From Roseicella frigidaeris (GTDB lineage Bacteria; Pseudomonadota; Alphaproteobacteria; Acetobacterales; Acetobacteraceae): DNA of 64,000 bases. The stretch spans positions 1 to 64,000 of the forward strand of contig NZ_QLIX01000013.1 of NCBI RefSeq assembly GCF_003258945.1. Reading direction: 5' to 3'. The notes under the pieces were generated by a model, which worked only from the letters and a program-made list of their open reading frames with translations, searched no databases and had not been told where the DNA came from. Of this stretch, positions 19,627-28,578 are shown one piece after another. Position numbers and translations under genes: made by a program. How positions within the stretch are numbered: the stretch's first letter is position 1; every line of letters starts with the position of its first letter.

Positions 19627-20943
19627 TCAGAACTCCAGCAGGTTGTCGCGGAACTGCGCGTGGCCATAGGCGCGCCGGGCCAGGCCGCGGCGCTGCAGCG
19701 CCGGCACCAGGCCGTCCGCCACCTCGGCGATGGTGCGGCGGCTGACATCGCCCATGGAGATCAGGAAGCCGTCGCCGCCCACCTCCTCCATCGCCTCGGC
19801 CATCTGCCCGGCCACGGTGTCCGGCGTGCCGACCAGCTCGACCGAGCCGCTGCTGCCGCGATAGCTCAGCATCGCCTCGCGCAGGCTCTTCTTCCCGGCG
19901 ACGCGCTTGAAGTCGTCGAGCGACTGCTGGTGCCCGTTGGTGCGGAGGTCGAGCGAATCGACCGGCGCATCGAGGTCGAAGCGGGAGAAGTCGATGTTGG
20001 TGATCTTGCCGAAGAAGGCGAGAAGCTGCGGCACCTGCCGCTCCGCCCGCTGCTTGCGGGCGTCGAGGCGCGCGGCGGCCTCCGCCGCCGTCTCGCCGAG
20101 GCAGGGATTGACCAGGTAGAGCACCTTCACATGGTCCGGGTTGCGCCCGGCGGCGGCAGCGCGGGCGCGGACATCGTCGCGATAGGCCTTCATCGCGCCG
20201 GTGCCCTTGATGCTGGCGACGATGGTATCGGCATGCCGGGCGGCGAATTGCCGGCCGCGCGGGCTGCCGCCGGCTTGGGCGATCACCGGCCGCCCCTGCG
20301 GGCAGGGGCCGGAGTTCAGCGGCCCATGGGTGCGGTACCAGCGACCCTCGAAATCCACCGCATGCACCTTGGTGTGGTCGACCAGCACGCCGCTCGCCTC
20401 GTCGGCGAGGATCGCGCCCGGCTCCCAGCTATCCCAGAGGCCGTTGACCGCCTGCATGTACTCGTCGGCCATGTCGTAGCGCAGGTCGTGCTCCGGCAGC
20501 CGGTCCAGCCCGTAATTCCGCGCCGCGACGTCGGAGCTGCCGGTCACCATGTTCCAGCCGATCCGCCCCGAGCTCGCCTGGTCGAGCGAGGCGATCATCC
20601 GCGCCAGCAGATAGGGCGGGTGGGTGAAGGTCGCGAAGGTCGGCACGATGCCGATGCGCTGCGTCGCGGCCGCCATCAGCGTCGCGGTGATGGCGGGGTC
20701 CTGCCGCGGCACGGCGAGGCCGTGCTTCAGGTAGATCTCGGTCGAGCCGCCGAAGCTCTCGCCGACATAGGAGCTGTCCTCGATCAGGATGTAGTCGAAG
20801 CAGGCGCGCTCGAGCGAGCGGGCCATGTCGCAGAACAGGTCGGGCACCCGCCAGTCGCGGCCGATCGCACCCGTCCAGGGCTCGCCCCAGGCCTGCACCG
20901 AGGATCCCTGGAGGAACCAGCCGAGGTGGAAGGGCTTGGGCAT
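19627..20943 (-). CDS. NtaA/SnaA/DszA-type flavin-dependent monooxygenase
   Basis: 438 residues of the luciferase-like nitrilotriacetate monooxygenase component A group. Typical blocks are FDYILIEDSSYVGESFGGSTE, GRIGWNMVTGSSDVAARNYG, RYDMADEYMQ and VIAQAGGSPRGRQFAARHAD. It oxidises a small organic molecule with FMNH2 from a separate reductase, not present nearby. The start is the ATG at 20943 with GGGAG upstream. It lies 31 bp downstream of the hybrid kinase gene on the same strand, so the kinase and enzyme may be co-transcribed. Confidence 0.92.
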   Translation of the reverse strand: MPKPFHLGWFLQGSSVQAWGEPWTGAIGRDWRVPDLFCDMARSLERACFDYILIEDSSYVGESFGGSTEIYLKHGLAVPRQDPAITATLMAAATQRIGIVPTFATFTHPPYLLARMIASLDQASSGRIGWNMVTGSSDVAARNYGLDRLPEHDLRYDMADEYMQAVNGLWDSWEPGAILADEASGVLVDHTKVHAVDFEGRWYRTHGPLNSGPCPQGRPVIAQAGGSPRGRQFAARHADTIVASIKGTGAMKAYRDDVRARAAAAGRNPDHVKVLYLVNPCLGETAAEAAARLDARKQRAERQVPQLLAFFGKITNIDFSRFDLDAPVDSLDLRTNGHQQSLDDFKRVAGKKSLREAMLSYRGSSGSVELVGTPDTVAGQMAEAMEEVGGDGFLISMGDVSRRTIAEVADGLVPALQRRGLARRAYGHAQFRDNLLEF

Positions 20944-20974
20944 GAGTCGACTCCCGCGATGAGACGCCGCGAGG

Positions 20975-22942
20975 CTAGCATGCCCCATGCCAGTCGAGCC
21001 GGGCCGGCCCGCTCGCCTGGATTGGCCCGCCGCGTCCCGGGCCGGCCGCCGTGCCCTCCCCTGCGGCGGCCGGGACCAGCCGCGCCAGCTCCGCCCGCAG
21101 CACCGCGCGGTCGATCGGCTTCGTCAGGTGCCCGTCCATGCCCGCCGCGCGGATGGCCGCGCTGTCCTCCGGCATGGCATAGGCGGTGAGCGCGACGACC
21201 GGCACGCGGCCCAGCCGCCCCGGCAGGGCGCGGATCAGCCCCGTGGTCGCGTAGCCATCCAGCCCGGGCATGCCGATATCCATCAGCACCAGGTCGGGCT
21301 GCGCCCCGGCCCGCAGCATGGCGATGGCCTTGGCGCCATCCGCCGCCTCCAGCACCGCATGGCCATCCTGCTCCAGCAGGGCGCGGGCGATCCGCCGGTT
21401 GGCCGTGGCATCGTCGACGACGAGGATGCGCAGCGCGGCACGCGGCGACAGGGCCGGCGGGGCCGGGGCAGCCGGCGCGGCCGGCGCGGCCGGCGCGGCG
21501 GCGGGCAGGGGCAGGCTGGCGGTGAAGCGGCTGCCGCGCTCCTCCGGCCCCGGGCCATAGTCCAGCCGGCCGCCCATGGCACGCGCCAGCGCGGCGCTGA
21601 TGGCGAGGCCGAGGCCGGTGCCGCGCCCGGCCTCGCTCTCCTGCCGCGACTGGGCGAACTCCATGAAGAGGCTGTCCCGCATCTCGGCCGGGACCCCCGC
21701 GCCGGTGTCGAGGACGGCGAGGCTCAGCCCGCCCTCCGGCCGGCAGCGCGCCTCGAGGGTCACGGCGCCGCCTGCCGGCGTGAATTTCACGGCATTGCCC
21801 AGCAGGTTCAGCAGGATCTGCCGCAGCCGCACCGGATCGGCGAGCACCGTCTCCGGCAGGTCAGGCGCCAGGTCCGGCACGAGGTCGATCCGCTTCTCCG
21901 CGGCGGCGCCGCGGACCATGTCCAGCGCCTCCCGCAGCAGGACCCGCAGCGGCACCGGCCGCGGCGCGAGCTCGATGCGGCCGGCCTCGATGCGGGTGAG
22001 GTCGAGCACGTCGTTGACGATGGCCAGCAGGTGCCGCCCCGCCTGTTCGAGTGTCTCCGCCTGTTCGCGCTGGCGGGCCGAGAGCGCCGCGTCTCGCGCC
22101 AGAACCTGCGCCATGCCGAAGACGCCGTTGAGCGGGGTGCGCAGTTCATGGCTCATACGGGCGAGGAAGCGGGATTTCTCCCGGCTCGCGGCGGTCGCGG
22201 TGTCGCGCGCCCGGGTCAGCACGGCCTCGGCCGCCAGGGCGCTCCGCTCCCCGGCCAGGGCGACGAGCAGCACCGCATGGCTGGCGAGCAGGGCGACGCC
22301 GATGATGGCGATGAGGTCGTCCCACATCGCCGCCGGTGCCTCGCCGCCATGGGTCTGGAAGGGAAGCACGAAGGCCAATCCGGCGCGCGCCGCATAGGTG
22401 ACGCCGTGCGCGACCAGCACGCCGATCGCCGCGCGGTGCGAGGGCAGCGGATGCCGCCGTATGCCCTGGCGGAAGGCCTGCGCGTTCGCCAGGCTGTAGA
22501 GGGTGATGATCGCCGAGCCCAGGGCGACTCGCTCGGGCAGCGAGGTGAGGAAGCCGGGCAGCAGGCAGCCGGCGCCCCAGGCCGCCGCGCCGGCCAGCAG
22601 GCCCGGCGCCTGCACGTCGAGGCCGGAGAAGCGCCGCGTGCCGCCCCAGAGCAGGCCGTAGCCGAAGCAGATGGCGGCGTTGCCGAGCAGGATCGGGATC
22701 CAGTCCGGCACCAGCCCGCGCAACGCGAAGACCGGCATCGACAGCGCCCAGGCGAGATGCGCGGCACCCCACCAGGCCAGGGCCGGCTGGGTTCTGTCGC
22801 GCCGCCAGATGAGGAGGAACAGCCAGGCGAAGACCGTCGCCAGGGCAAAGCTGAGCGCGACGCGGGCGGAGGTCAACTGCAAGAGACGTGCATCCTGCGA
22901 GGCAAGGGCAGGGAGCGCACGCAAAAGGCGTCCACTGCGCAA
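20975..22942 (-). CDS. hybrid histidine kinase/response regulator with 7-helix membrane sensor
   Basis: About 655 residues. The first 230 residues have around seven hydrophobic segments and a further SHAVLLVALAGE helix, an integral-membrane sensor. Then come HisKA with His265 (MSHELRTPLNG), the ATPase N box NLLGNAVKFTP and G boxes LDTGAGVP and GRGTGLGLAIS, an Ala/Pro linker, and a receiver with Asp555 (LVLMDIGMPG) and KP (LTKPID). No ATG fits; TTG 22942 is the longest start, and later TTGs near 22880 are possible. Upstream DNA (22950-22985) is AT-rich with GTATA/TATAC arms, a likely promoter. Confidence 0.87.
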   Translation of the reverse strand: MRSGRLLRALPALASQDARLLQLTSARVALSFALATVFAWLFLLIWRRDRTQPALAWWGAAHLAWALSMPVFALRGLVPDWIPILLGNAAICFGYGLLWGGTRRFSGLDVQAPGLLAGAAAWGAGCLLPGFLTSLPERVALGSAIITLYSLANAQAFRQGIRRHPLPSHRAAIGVLVAHGVTYAARAGLAFVLPFQTHGGEAPAAMWDDLIAIIGVALLASHAVLLVALAGERSALAAEAVLTRARDTATAASREKSRFLARMSHELRTPLNGVFGMAQVLARDAALSARQREQAETLEQAGRHLLAIVNDVLDLTRIEAGRIELAPRPVPLRVLLREALDMVRGAAAEKRIDLVPDLAPDLPETVLADPVRLRQILLNLLGNAVKFTPAGGAVTLEARCRPEGGLSLAVLDTGAGVPAEMRDSLFMEFAQSRQESEAGRGTGLGLAISAALARAMGGRLDYGPGPEERGSRFTASLPLPAAAPAAPAAPAAPAPPALSPRAALRILVVDDATANRRIARALLEQDGHAVLEAADGAKAIAMLRAGAQPDLVLMDIGMPGLDGYATTGLIRALPGRLGRVPVVALTAYAMPEDSAAIRAAGMDGHLTKPIDRAVLRAELARLVPAAAGEGTAAGPGRGGPIQASGPARLDWHGAC

Positions 22943-23045
22943 GTTTATTAATCACAGGTTGTATAACAAGTCATGTATACTGGGCAACCGTCTCCCGTGG
23001 CCTCCCGCGCGTCGGGCGCGTTTGCCAGGCCCGCGCGGCGCGGAA

Positions 23046-24687
23046 TCAACGCCCCCGGGCTTGGTCCGGCCAGAAGCGCACCCCGGGGCGCGCCAGCCCG
23101 CCGCCGAGGCCGATCGCCGTGCCATCCGCCCGCCAGCAGGCGGCGCCCTCGAGCATTCCCCCGGCCCCGAAGCCGATGGCGCACATCCCGCCCGCGACAT
23201 GCGGCAGCCGCAGCGGCGCATGGCCGCGCGCGCGCAACCCGGCCGCGGTCGCGTCGGCGAAGCCGGCTTCCAGCTCCAGCGCCAGGCCCTGGGTCCAGAG
23301 CCGCGGCGCCTCCACCGCCGCCTGCAGCGGCATCCCGTGGTCGATGAGGTTGATCAGCGCCTGCATGGCCGAGCCGAAGATGCGCAGGCCCCCGGGCAGG
23401 CCGAGCGCCACCATCGGCGCCCCGTCGCGGAGCGCGATCAGCGGCGCCTGGCTGGTGGTGATGCGCTTGCCCGGGGCGATGGAGAGCGCATGGCCCGGCC
23501 GCGGGTCGAACAGCGCCATGTAGTTGTTCGGGATCAGCCCGAGCGCCGGGATCAGGAAGCGGGCGCCGAACAGGCTGTTGATGGTGTGCGTCGCGCAGAG
23601 GATATGGCCTTCGGCATCGGCGACGGTCAGATGCGTGGTGTTCGGGCTCTCGCCCGCGGCCGGCATAGGATTTCGACAGCAGCGTCTCGACCGGCACGGC
23701 GACGAAATCCGGGTCGGCGGTGGCGGCGGCGCGGTCGGCGAAGGCGATCTTCAGCGCCTCGGCGATCAGGTGGCAGCTCTCGGCCGTGCCGAAGCCGAGA
23801 TGCCGCAGGTCGAAGCCCTCCAGGATGTTCAGCATCTGGATGACGTGCACGCCGCCCGAGGAAGGCGGCGGCGGCCCGACCACCTCGATGCCGCGATAGG
23901 TGCCGCGGACCGGGGCGCGGGCGACGAGGCGCATGTCGCGCAGATCGGCCGCCGTCAGCAGCCCGCCGCGGCGGGCGATCTCCTCGGCGACCAGGGCGCC
24001 GAGCGCGCCGCCATGCAGCGCCCCCGGCCCCTCGCGGGCGATGGTCTCGAGCGTCTCGGCCTGGGCGCCGATGACGAGCCGCGCCCCGGCCGCCAGCGGC
24101 GTGCCGCCGGGCAGCAGCAGGGCGGCGATGGCCGGGTCGCGCGCCAGGTCCGGCGCCGCCTCGGCGATGCATTCGGCGAGATAGGGGGTGACCGCGAAGC
24201 CGCGCCGGGCGAGCCGGATGGCGGGCGCCATGACATCGGCCAGCAGCAGCCGTCCATGCCGCTCCAGCGCCGCGCACCAGGCGAGCAGGTTGCCGGGCAC
24301 GGCGACGGCGCGCGAGCCGACCGCATTCGCCCGATCCACCGTCTCCAGCGCCGCCGGCCAGTCCTGGCTGACCGGCGTGAACATGTCCGGCCTTCCGGCG
24401 GCGGGCACGGTGGAGAGGCCGTCCAACACCTCGTGCCGGCCATCGGGCAGGCGCAGATGCGTCATGCCGCCGCCGAGCAGCCCGACCATCATCGGCTCGA
24501 CCACGGTGAGGGCGAAGAGGGCGGCGATGCCGGCGTCCACCGCATTGCCGCCGGCCGCCAGCATCTCGGCGCCGGCGGCGGAGGCGAGGGGGTGGTTGGT
24601 GACGACCATGCCGCGGCTGCCGAGGGCCGGCTGCTTCTCGGGGGTGAAGGTGGTGCCGGCGCGGGCGCGCCAATCCGATGCGGTCAT
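23046..24687 (-). pseudogene. ggt: gamma-glutamyltransferase, disrupted by deletion/frameshift
   Basis: The N-terminal part (from ATG 24687) and C-terminal part (to the stop at 23046) are both clearly GGT. The first has PGNLLAWCAALERHG and the GPPPPSSGGVHVIQMLN region; the second has SPNTTHLTVADAEGH with the autocleavage/nucleophile Thr and LPGGLRIFGSAMQ. They are in different frames, joined near 23660-23670 just after LLSKSYA. In functional homologues some 30-40 residues separate that motif from the nucleophile Thr; here they are missing. So a deletion of the P-segment plus a frame change has occurred. Assembly error remains possible. Confidence 0.85.
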
Positions 24688-24785
24688 GCCGGGAGCCTCC
24701 ATCCGATCGCGGCGGCCGGCAAGCCCGCGGTGGCGCGCGCGGCGGTCCCGTTGCAAGCTGCCGGGACCGCCGCGAGGGAGTCCTC

Positions 24786-25442
24786 ATGACCGCCATCCGC
24801 CTGGACGCCGCCACCGACATCCTCGGCATCGTCGACGTCCAGCCCACCTTCATGCCGGGCGGCGAGCTGCCGGTCGCCGGGGGGGAGGCGGTGGTGCCGG
24901 TGATCAACCGGCTGCTGGACGGCCCCTTCGCGCATGCCTTCGCCACGCAGGACTGGCACCCGCCCGGGCATTCCTCCTTCGCCTCCTCGCATCCGGGCCG
25001 GGCGCCCTTCGAGAGCGTCGAGATGCCCTACGGCCCGCAGACCCTCTGGCCCGACCATGCCATCCAGGGCAGCGCGACCGCCGCGCTGCATCCGGCGCTG
25101 GCGCCGGCGCGGATCGAGCTGGTGATCCGCAAGGGCTTCCGGCCGGAGGTCGACAGCTACTCCGCCTTCTTCGAGAACGACCGGCGGACCACGACCGGGC
25201 TGCATGGCTGGCTGCGGGAGCGGGGGATGCGGCGGCTCTTCCTCGCTGGCCTGGCCACGGATTACTGCGTCGCCTTCTCCGCCGAGGATGCGGCGCGGCT
25301 CGGCTACCAGGTCTTCGTCATCGAGGAGGCCTGCCGCGGCATCGGCCTGCCGGCGGAGGGCGGCGACACCACCATCGACGCGGCGCGCCGGCGGCTGGAA
25401 GGCATGGGCGTGCGCTTCGTGAGCATGTCCGCCTTCACCTGA
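24786..25442 (+). CDS. pncA: nicotinamidase (isochorismatase-like hydrolase)
   Basis: 218 residues. The cysteine hydrolase triad is visible: Asp in GIVDVQPTFMPGGEL, Lys in VIRKGFRPEVDSYSAF and Cys in GLATDYCVAFSAEDA. Metal-binding residues lie in TQDWHPPGHSSF. It deamidates nicotinamide to nicotinate in NAD salvage. The strong ribosome site GAGGGAG precedes the ATG, which is divergent from the broken ggt gene. Its stop TGA (25440-25442) is also the first three bases of an intergenic repeat. Confidence 0.94.
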   Translation: MTAIRLDAATDILGIVDVQPTFMPGGELPVAGGEAVVPVINRLLDGPFAHAFATQDWHPPGHSSFASSHPGRAPFESVEMPYGPQTLWPDHAIQGSATAALHPALAPARIELVIRKGFRPEVDSYSAFFENDRRTTTGLHGWLRERGMRRLFLAGLATDYCVAFSAEDAARLGYQVFVIEEACRGIGLPAEGGDTTIDAARRRLEGMGVRFVSMSAFT

Positions 25443-25544
25443 TCCCGGTGCCCTGCCACGGCTTCGCCGTGGCAGGCTGTGACGCATCCTGGATCAGAAG
25501 CGAATCACGGGGCCCCCGCGACGGCGCAAAGCGACGTCGTGGGG
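25440..25544 (-). repeat. family B intergenic repeat, copy 1
   Basis: This fills the gap between the convergent pncA and TonB-receptor genes. On the minus strand it begins CCCCACGACGTCGC, exactly three bases after the receptor stop, and ends GGCAGGGCACCGGGATCA. It contains a 10-bp hairpin with loop TTC (25453-25462 with 25466-25475). It aligns over about 100 bp with 39527-39627, where the stem reads CTGCTGCGGC instead of CTGCCACGGC and still pairs. Sub-ends TGATCC (25440) and GGATCA (25491-25496) bound a 57-bp unit. Confidence 0.8.
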
Positions 25545-25547
25545 AAT

Positions 25548-27662
25548 TCAAAACGCCCGGCTCAGCCCCGCCAGCACCGTTCGCCGCAGCCCGTATTGCG
25601 GCGCGCCGACGCCGATGCCGCTGCCGTCGCGCAGCTGGTAGATGCTGTCGAAGGCGTTGATGAGATCGAGCCGCAGCGTCCAGGTGCCGCCATCCGGCCC
25701 GGTGACATCCTGCGCCACGCCGAAATTGAAGGTGGCATAGGCCGGCAGCTTCTCGGAATTGGCGAAGCCGCGGCGCAGCCCGTTGCCGTAGAGCATGCTG
25801 GCCGAGAGCCGGCCGCCCTCCCAGCCGCGCCAGACGGTGCCGGCCGAGCCGGTGACAAGCTGGTCATGGTCGGTGCGGACATATTTGCCGGCGATATAGG
25901 CGAGCTCCTCGGCATCGAAGGTGAACTGCGCCGAGCGGATGTCCCGCGCCGCCGAGCGGCTGAGGGCGAGGTTGCCGTAGACCAGCCAGCGCTCGCTGCG
26001 CCAGTTGCCGCTGAACTCCACGCCATAGATCTTGCCCTGGCGGTAGTTGAAGGGCGTGAAGATCAGCGCGTTGCCGAACTGCCCGAAATCCAGCAGGTCC
26101 CGCACGTCCTTGTAGTAGGCGTCGACGCCGAGGGTGAGGCGCTCGCCCAGGCGCTGCGAGACGCCGATGTCGAAGCGATGCGCCCGCTCCGGCCGCACCG
26201 GGTCGTTCTGCAGGTTGGCCGCCGCGCCGGTGGTGCCCTCGAAGCGCGCCAGCGTGGCGTTCGAGACCAGTTCGAGTTGCGGCGGGGTGAAGGTGCGGGC
26301 ATAGCCGGCATGGACCGTGGTGGTCTCGGTCGGCCGCCAGACCAGGTTGGCGCGCGGCGAGAGTTGCCCGGCGGTGACGTATTCCACCATCTGGTCCCAG
26401 CGGACACCGAGATTGAGCGTCAGCCGCTCGGCGAGCCGCCACTCGTCCTGCAGATAGGCGCCGTAGAGCCAGCCGGTGCGGCCGAAGCGGTCGCTGAGGG
26501 TGAAGGGGTCGTCCACCGGATTGCCCATGGCATCGAGCGGCAGGACGGTGGTGTCGCTGCGGAAGCGGGCCCGCTCGCCGGTGACCTGGAAGCCGGCGCG
26601 CAGCGTGTGGCGCTCGCTCACCCGCCAGGAGGCGTCGGTCTGCGCCCCCATGGCGAGGCTGCCGCGATAGACGTCCGAGGCGACGCCGTTGAACACCATC
26701 TCCCCCACCACGCTCGGCACGTAGTGGATGGAGGAGGAGCGGAGGAAGGGCGCGATCTGCAGGTCGACATCGCCCCAGCTCTTCTGCAGGGCGGCGGTGC
26801 CGTACCAGGTGCGCTCCCACTGCCGGGCCCGCAGCCCGGTGCTGTCGAAGTCGGCGACGCCAAAGGCGGTGTAGTCCGGCGCGATCCCGGGCGTGGTCGG
26901 GATGCGGAAGCGGTTGAGCGCGGTGCCGGCGATGAGCGAGAGGCGCGTGGTGTCGTCCAATTGCCGGGCGGCATAGGCGAGGCCGCGGGTCTGCTCGGTG
27001 CCGCCGTTGCGCGCCTGCCAGGAGCTGGTCGGGTTCTCGATCCCTTGGTCGCTGCGGAGGAAGCTGCCGCTGGCGAAGACGTCCCAGCCGCCGATCAGCC
27101 CGGCCCAATTGGCATAGGGCTGGACCGTGCCGCGCGAGCCGCCCTGCACGCCGATGGCGCCCCCGGGATCGAGCGCGCCGCTGCGCGTCTCGAGATCGAT
27201 GACGGCGTTGGTGCGGAAGCCGAATTGCGCCGGCAGGGCGCCGGTGAGGACGGAGACGCTGCGCAGCGAGCGGGCGTCGAAGACCTGGCCGAAGCCGGAT
27301 ATCCCCTCGGGCAGCGCCACGCCGTTCAGCCGGTATTGCAGGTTGCGGTGCTCGCCGCGGACATGGATGTCGCCGAAGCTGTCCTGCACCACGCCCGGCG
27401 TCTGCAGCAGCACCTGGTTCAGCGGCTGCGCGCCGCCGCCGGGCAGCGCCTCGATCGTCTCGCGGTCCACCGTGGTCTCGCGGCTGCCGAAGCGGGCGAG
27501 GATGCCCTGCCGCGCCGCCGCGGCGCGCTGCGCCTGCACCACCAGCTCCGGCAGCGTCGTCACCGCGGCGTCGGCGCCGGTGACCTGGGGGTTGGTCTGC
27601 TGGGCGAAGGCGGGCAGGGCGAGGGGTGCGAGCAGGAGGCCGAGGCCGAGGCGGTGGGTCAT
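25548..27662 (-). CDS. TonB-dependent outer-membrane receptor, probable Zur-regulated zinc receptor
   Basis: 704 residues. Residues 1-20 are a signal peptide (cleaved after AFA). Residues about 35-150 are the plug, with LPELVVQAQRA (TonB-box area), ETIEALPGGGAQPLNQVLLQ and DIHVRGEHRNLQYRLNG. The rest is a 22-strand barrel ending in Phe (GLSRAF). The gene has no Shine-Dalgarno sequence. A perfect GTTATAATATAAC palindrome lies eight bases upstream and contains a TATAAT hexamer, so the mRNA is likely near-leaderless and repressed by Zur. Zinc uptake is inferred from this operator; the sequence alone does not show the ligand. Confidence 0.9.
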   Translation of the reverse strand: MTHRLGLGLLLAPLALPAFAQQTNPQVTGADAAVTTLPELVVQAQRAAAARQGILARFGSRETTVDRETIEALPGGGAQPLNQVLLQTPGVVQDSFGDIHVRGEHRNLQYRLNGVALPEGISGFGQVFDARSLRSVSVLTGALPAQFGFRTNAVIDLETRSGALDPGGAIGVQGGSRGTVQPYANWAGLIGGWDVFASGSFLRSDQGIENPTSSWQARNGGTEQTRGLAYAARQLDDTTRLSLIAGTALNRFRIPTTPGIAPDYTAFGVADFDSTGLRARQWERTWYGTAALQKSWGDVDLQIAPFLRSSSIHYVPSVVGEMVFNGVASDVYRGSLAMGAQTDASWRVSERHTLRAGFQVTGERARFRSDTTVLPLDAMGNPVDDPFTLSDRFGRTGWLYGAYLQDEWRLAERLTLNLGVRWDQMVEYVTAGQLSPRANLVWRPTETTTVHAGYARTFTPPQLELVSNATLARFEGTTGAAANLQNDPVRPERAHRFDIGVSQRLGERLTLGVDAYYKDVRDLLDFGQFGNALIFTPFNYRQGKIYGVEFSGNWRSERWLVYGNLALSRSAARDIRSAQFTFDAEELAYIAGKYVRTDHDQLVTGSAGTVWRGWEGGRLSASMLYGNGLRRGFANSEKLPAYATFNFGVAQDVTGPDGGTWTLRLDLINAFDSIYQLRDGSGIGVGAPQYGLRRTVLAGLSRAF

Positions 27663-27670
27663 GGGTTAGG

Positions 27671-27683
27671 GTTATATTATAAC
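27671..27683 (-). promoter_or_regulatory. Zur-type operator overlapping the -10 of the TonB receptor
   Basis: GTTATATTATAAC is a perfect 13-bp palindrome and equals the core of the proteobacterial Zur site. The outer bases GGTTA (27664-27668) and TAACC (27684-27689 region) extend the symmetry. On the gene strand it includes TATAAT at 27681-27676. Transcription would start 5-8 bases before the ATG. Zur binding there would block RNA polymerase. Confidence 0.75.
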
Positions 27684-27730
27684 GTAACCGGCCGACAAGC
27701 CGGTGCGGCGCGGTTTTCCCGGCCGCCGCG

Positions 27731-28459
27731 CTACCAGGGCAGCGTGAAGACCCGCCCGTGCCGCGCCAGTGGCGCCGGGTCGGCGCCCGCCACGCCGAAG
27801 GCGCCCCAGAGCGAGACGGCGACGCTGTCGAGCACCGGGATGCCGAGCTCGGCCTCGAGGCGCGGCGCGAGGCGGGCGCCGCGGAAATTGGTGCAGTGGA
27901 TGGCGATCGCCTCCGGCCCCGCCGCCGCGACCTCCCGCACCAGCCGCTCGATCACCGGCTCGGCATGGTCGGCGAAGCTGAAATTGCCCGGATCCTCCAG
28001 GTGCCGCTCGGCGACGCAGGTGAGCCCGGCCTCGGCCCAGCGCGCCGCGATCGCCCGCTGCACCTCGCCCAGATAGGGCGTGACCAGCCCGATCCGGCGC
28101 GCGCCGAGGGCGGCGAAGGCCCGCATCAGGGCCAGCGTCGCGGTGGTCGCCGGGATGCCGGTCTCGGCGATGATGGCGGCGCAGAGCGCCCGGTCCTGCT
28201 CGAGGCCGAGCCAGGCGCCGGAGGTGCCGTTCCAGCAGATGGCCTGCACCTTCGCATCGGCCAGCAACCCGGCGGCGGCCAGGACCGGCGCGAGGTCGAA
28301 TTGCGCCCGCGATCCCGCGCCCATGTCGATCGCCACCACCCGGAAGCGGGCGAAATGCGCCGTCGCGCCCGGCCGGTCGGCCAGCATCGCCGCGGTCAGC
28401 GGCTCCAGCACCGTGTTCGAGGAGGGGGTGAGCATGCCGAGGCGGAGGGGACTGTCCAT
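27731..28459 (-). CDS. maleate isomerase / Asp-Glu racemase superfamily protein
   Basis: 242 residues. The N-terminal LGMLTPSSNTVLEPLT and the two cysteine motifs, AICWNGTSGAWLG and AIHCTNFRGARLAP, match the arylmalonate decarboxylase/maleate cis-trans isomerase group. Both cysteines needed for a racemase/isomerase-type mechanism are present. GGAGAAGGGGG precedes the ATG at 28459. It is divergent from the secreted hydrolase-like gene. Maleate use would fit a catabolic genome but no maleate pathway genes are adjacent. Confidence 0.85.
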   Translation of the reverse strand: MDSPLRLGMLTPSSNTVLEPLTAAMLADRPGATAHFARFRVVAIDMGAGSRAQFDLAPVLAAAGLLADAKVQAICWNGTSGAWLGLEQDRALCAAIIAETGIPATTATLALMRAFAALGARRIGLVTPYLGEVQRAIAARWAEAGLTCVAERHLEDPGNFSFADHAEPVIERLVREVAAAGPEAIAIHCTNFRGARLAPRLEAELGIPVLDSVAVSLWGAFGVAGADPAPLARHGRVFTLPW

Positions 28460-28578
28460 GCCCCCTTCTCCGGCAGGCGGGACCGGGCGGTCAACGCCGC
28501 CGCCCGTGCGGGCGGTCACAGCGGGCCGGCCGGCAGGGTGACAAGCTTCCCTGCACTGGAGACGATTGCGGAGGGGCG

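Noticed and set aside
25479-28076. An 865-codon plus-strand frame
   Set aside because: It is antisense to the TonB receptor and the racemase-like gene; it has no start signal or recognisable domain.
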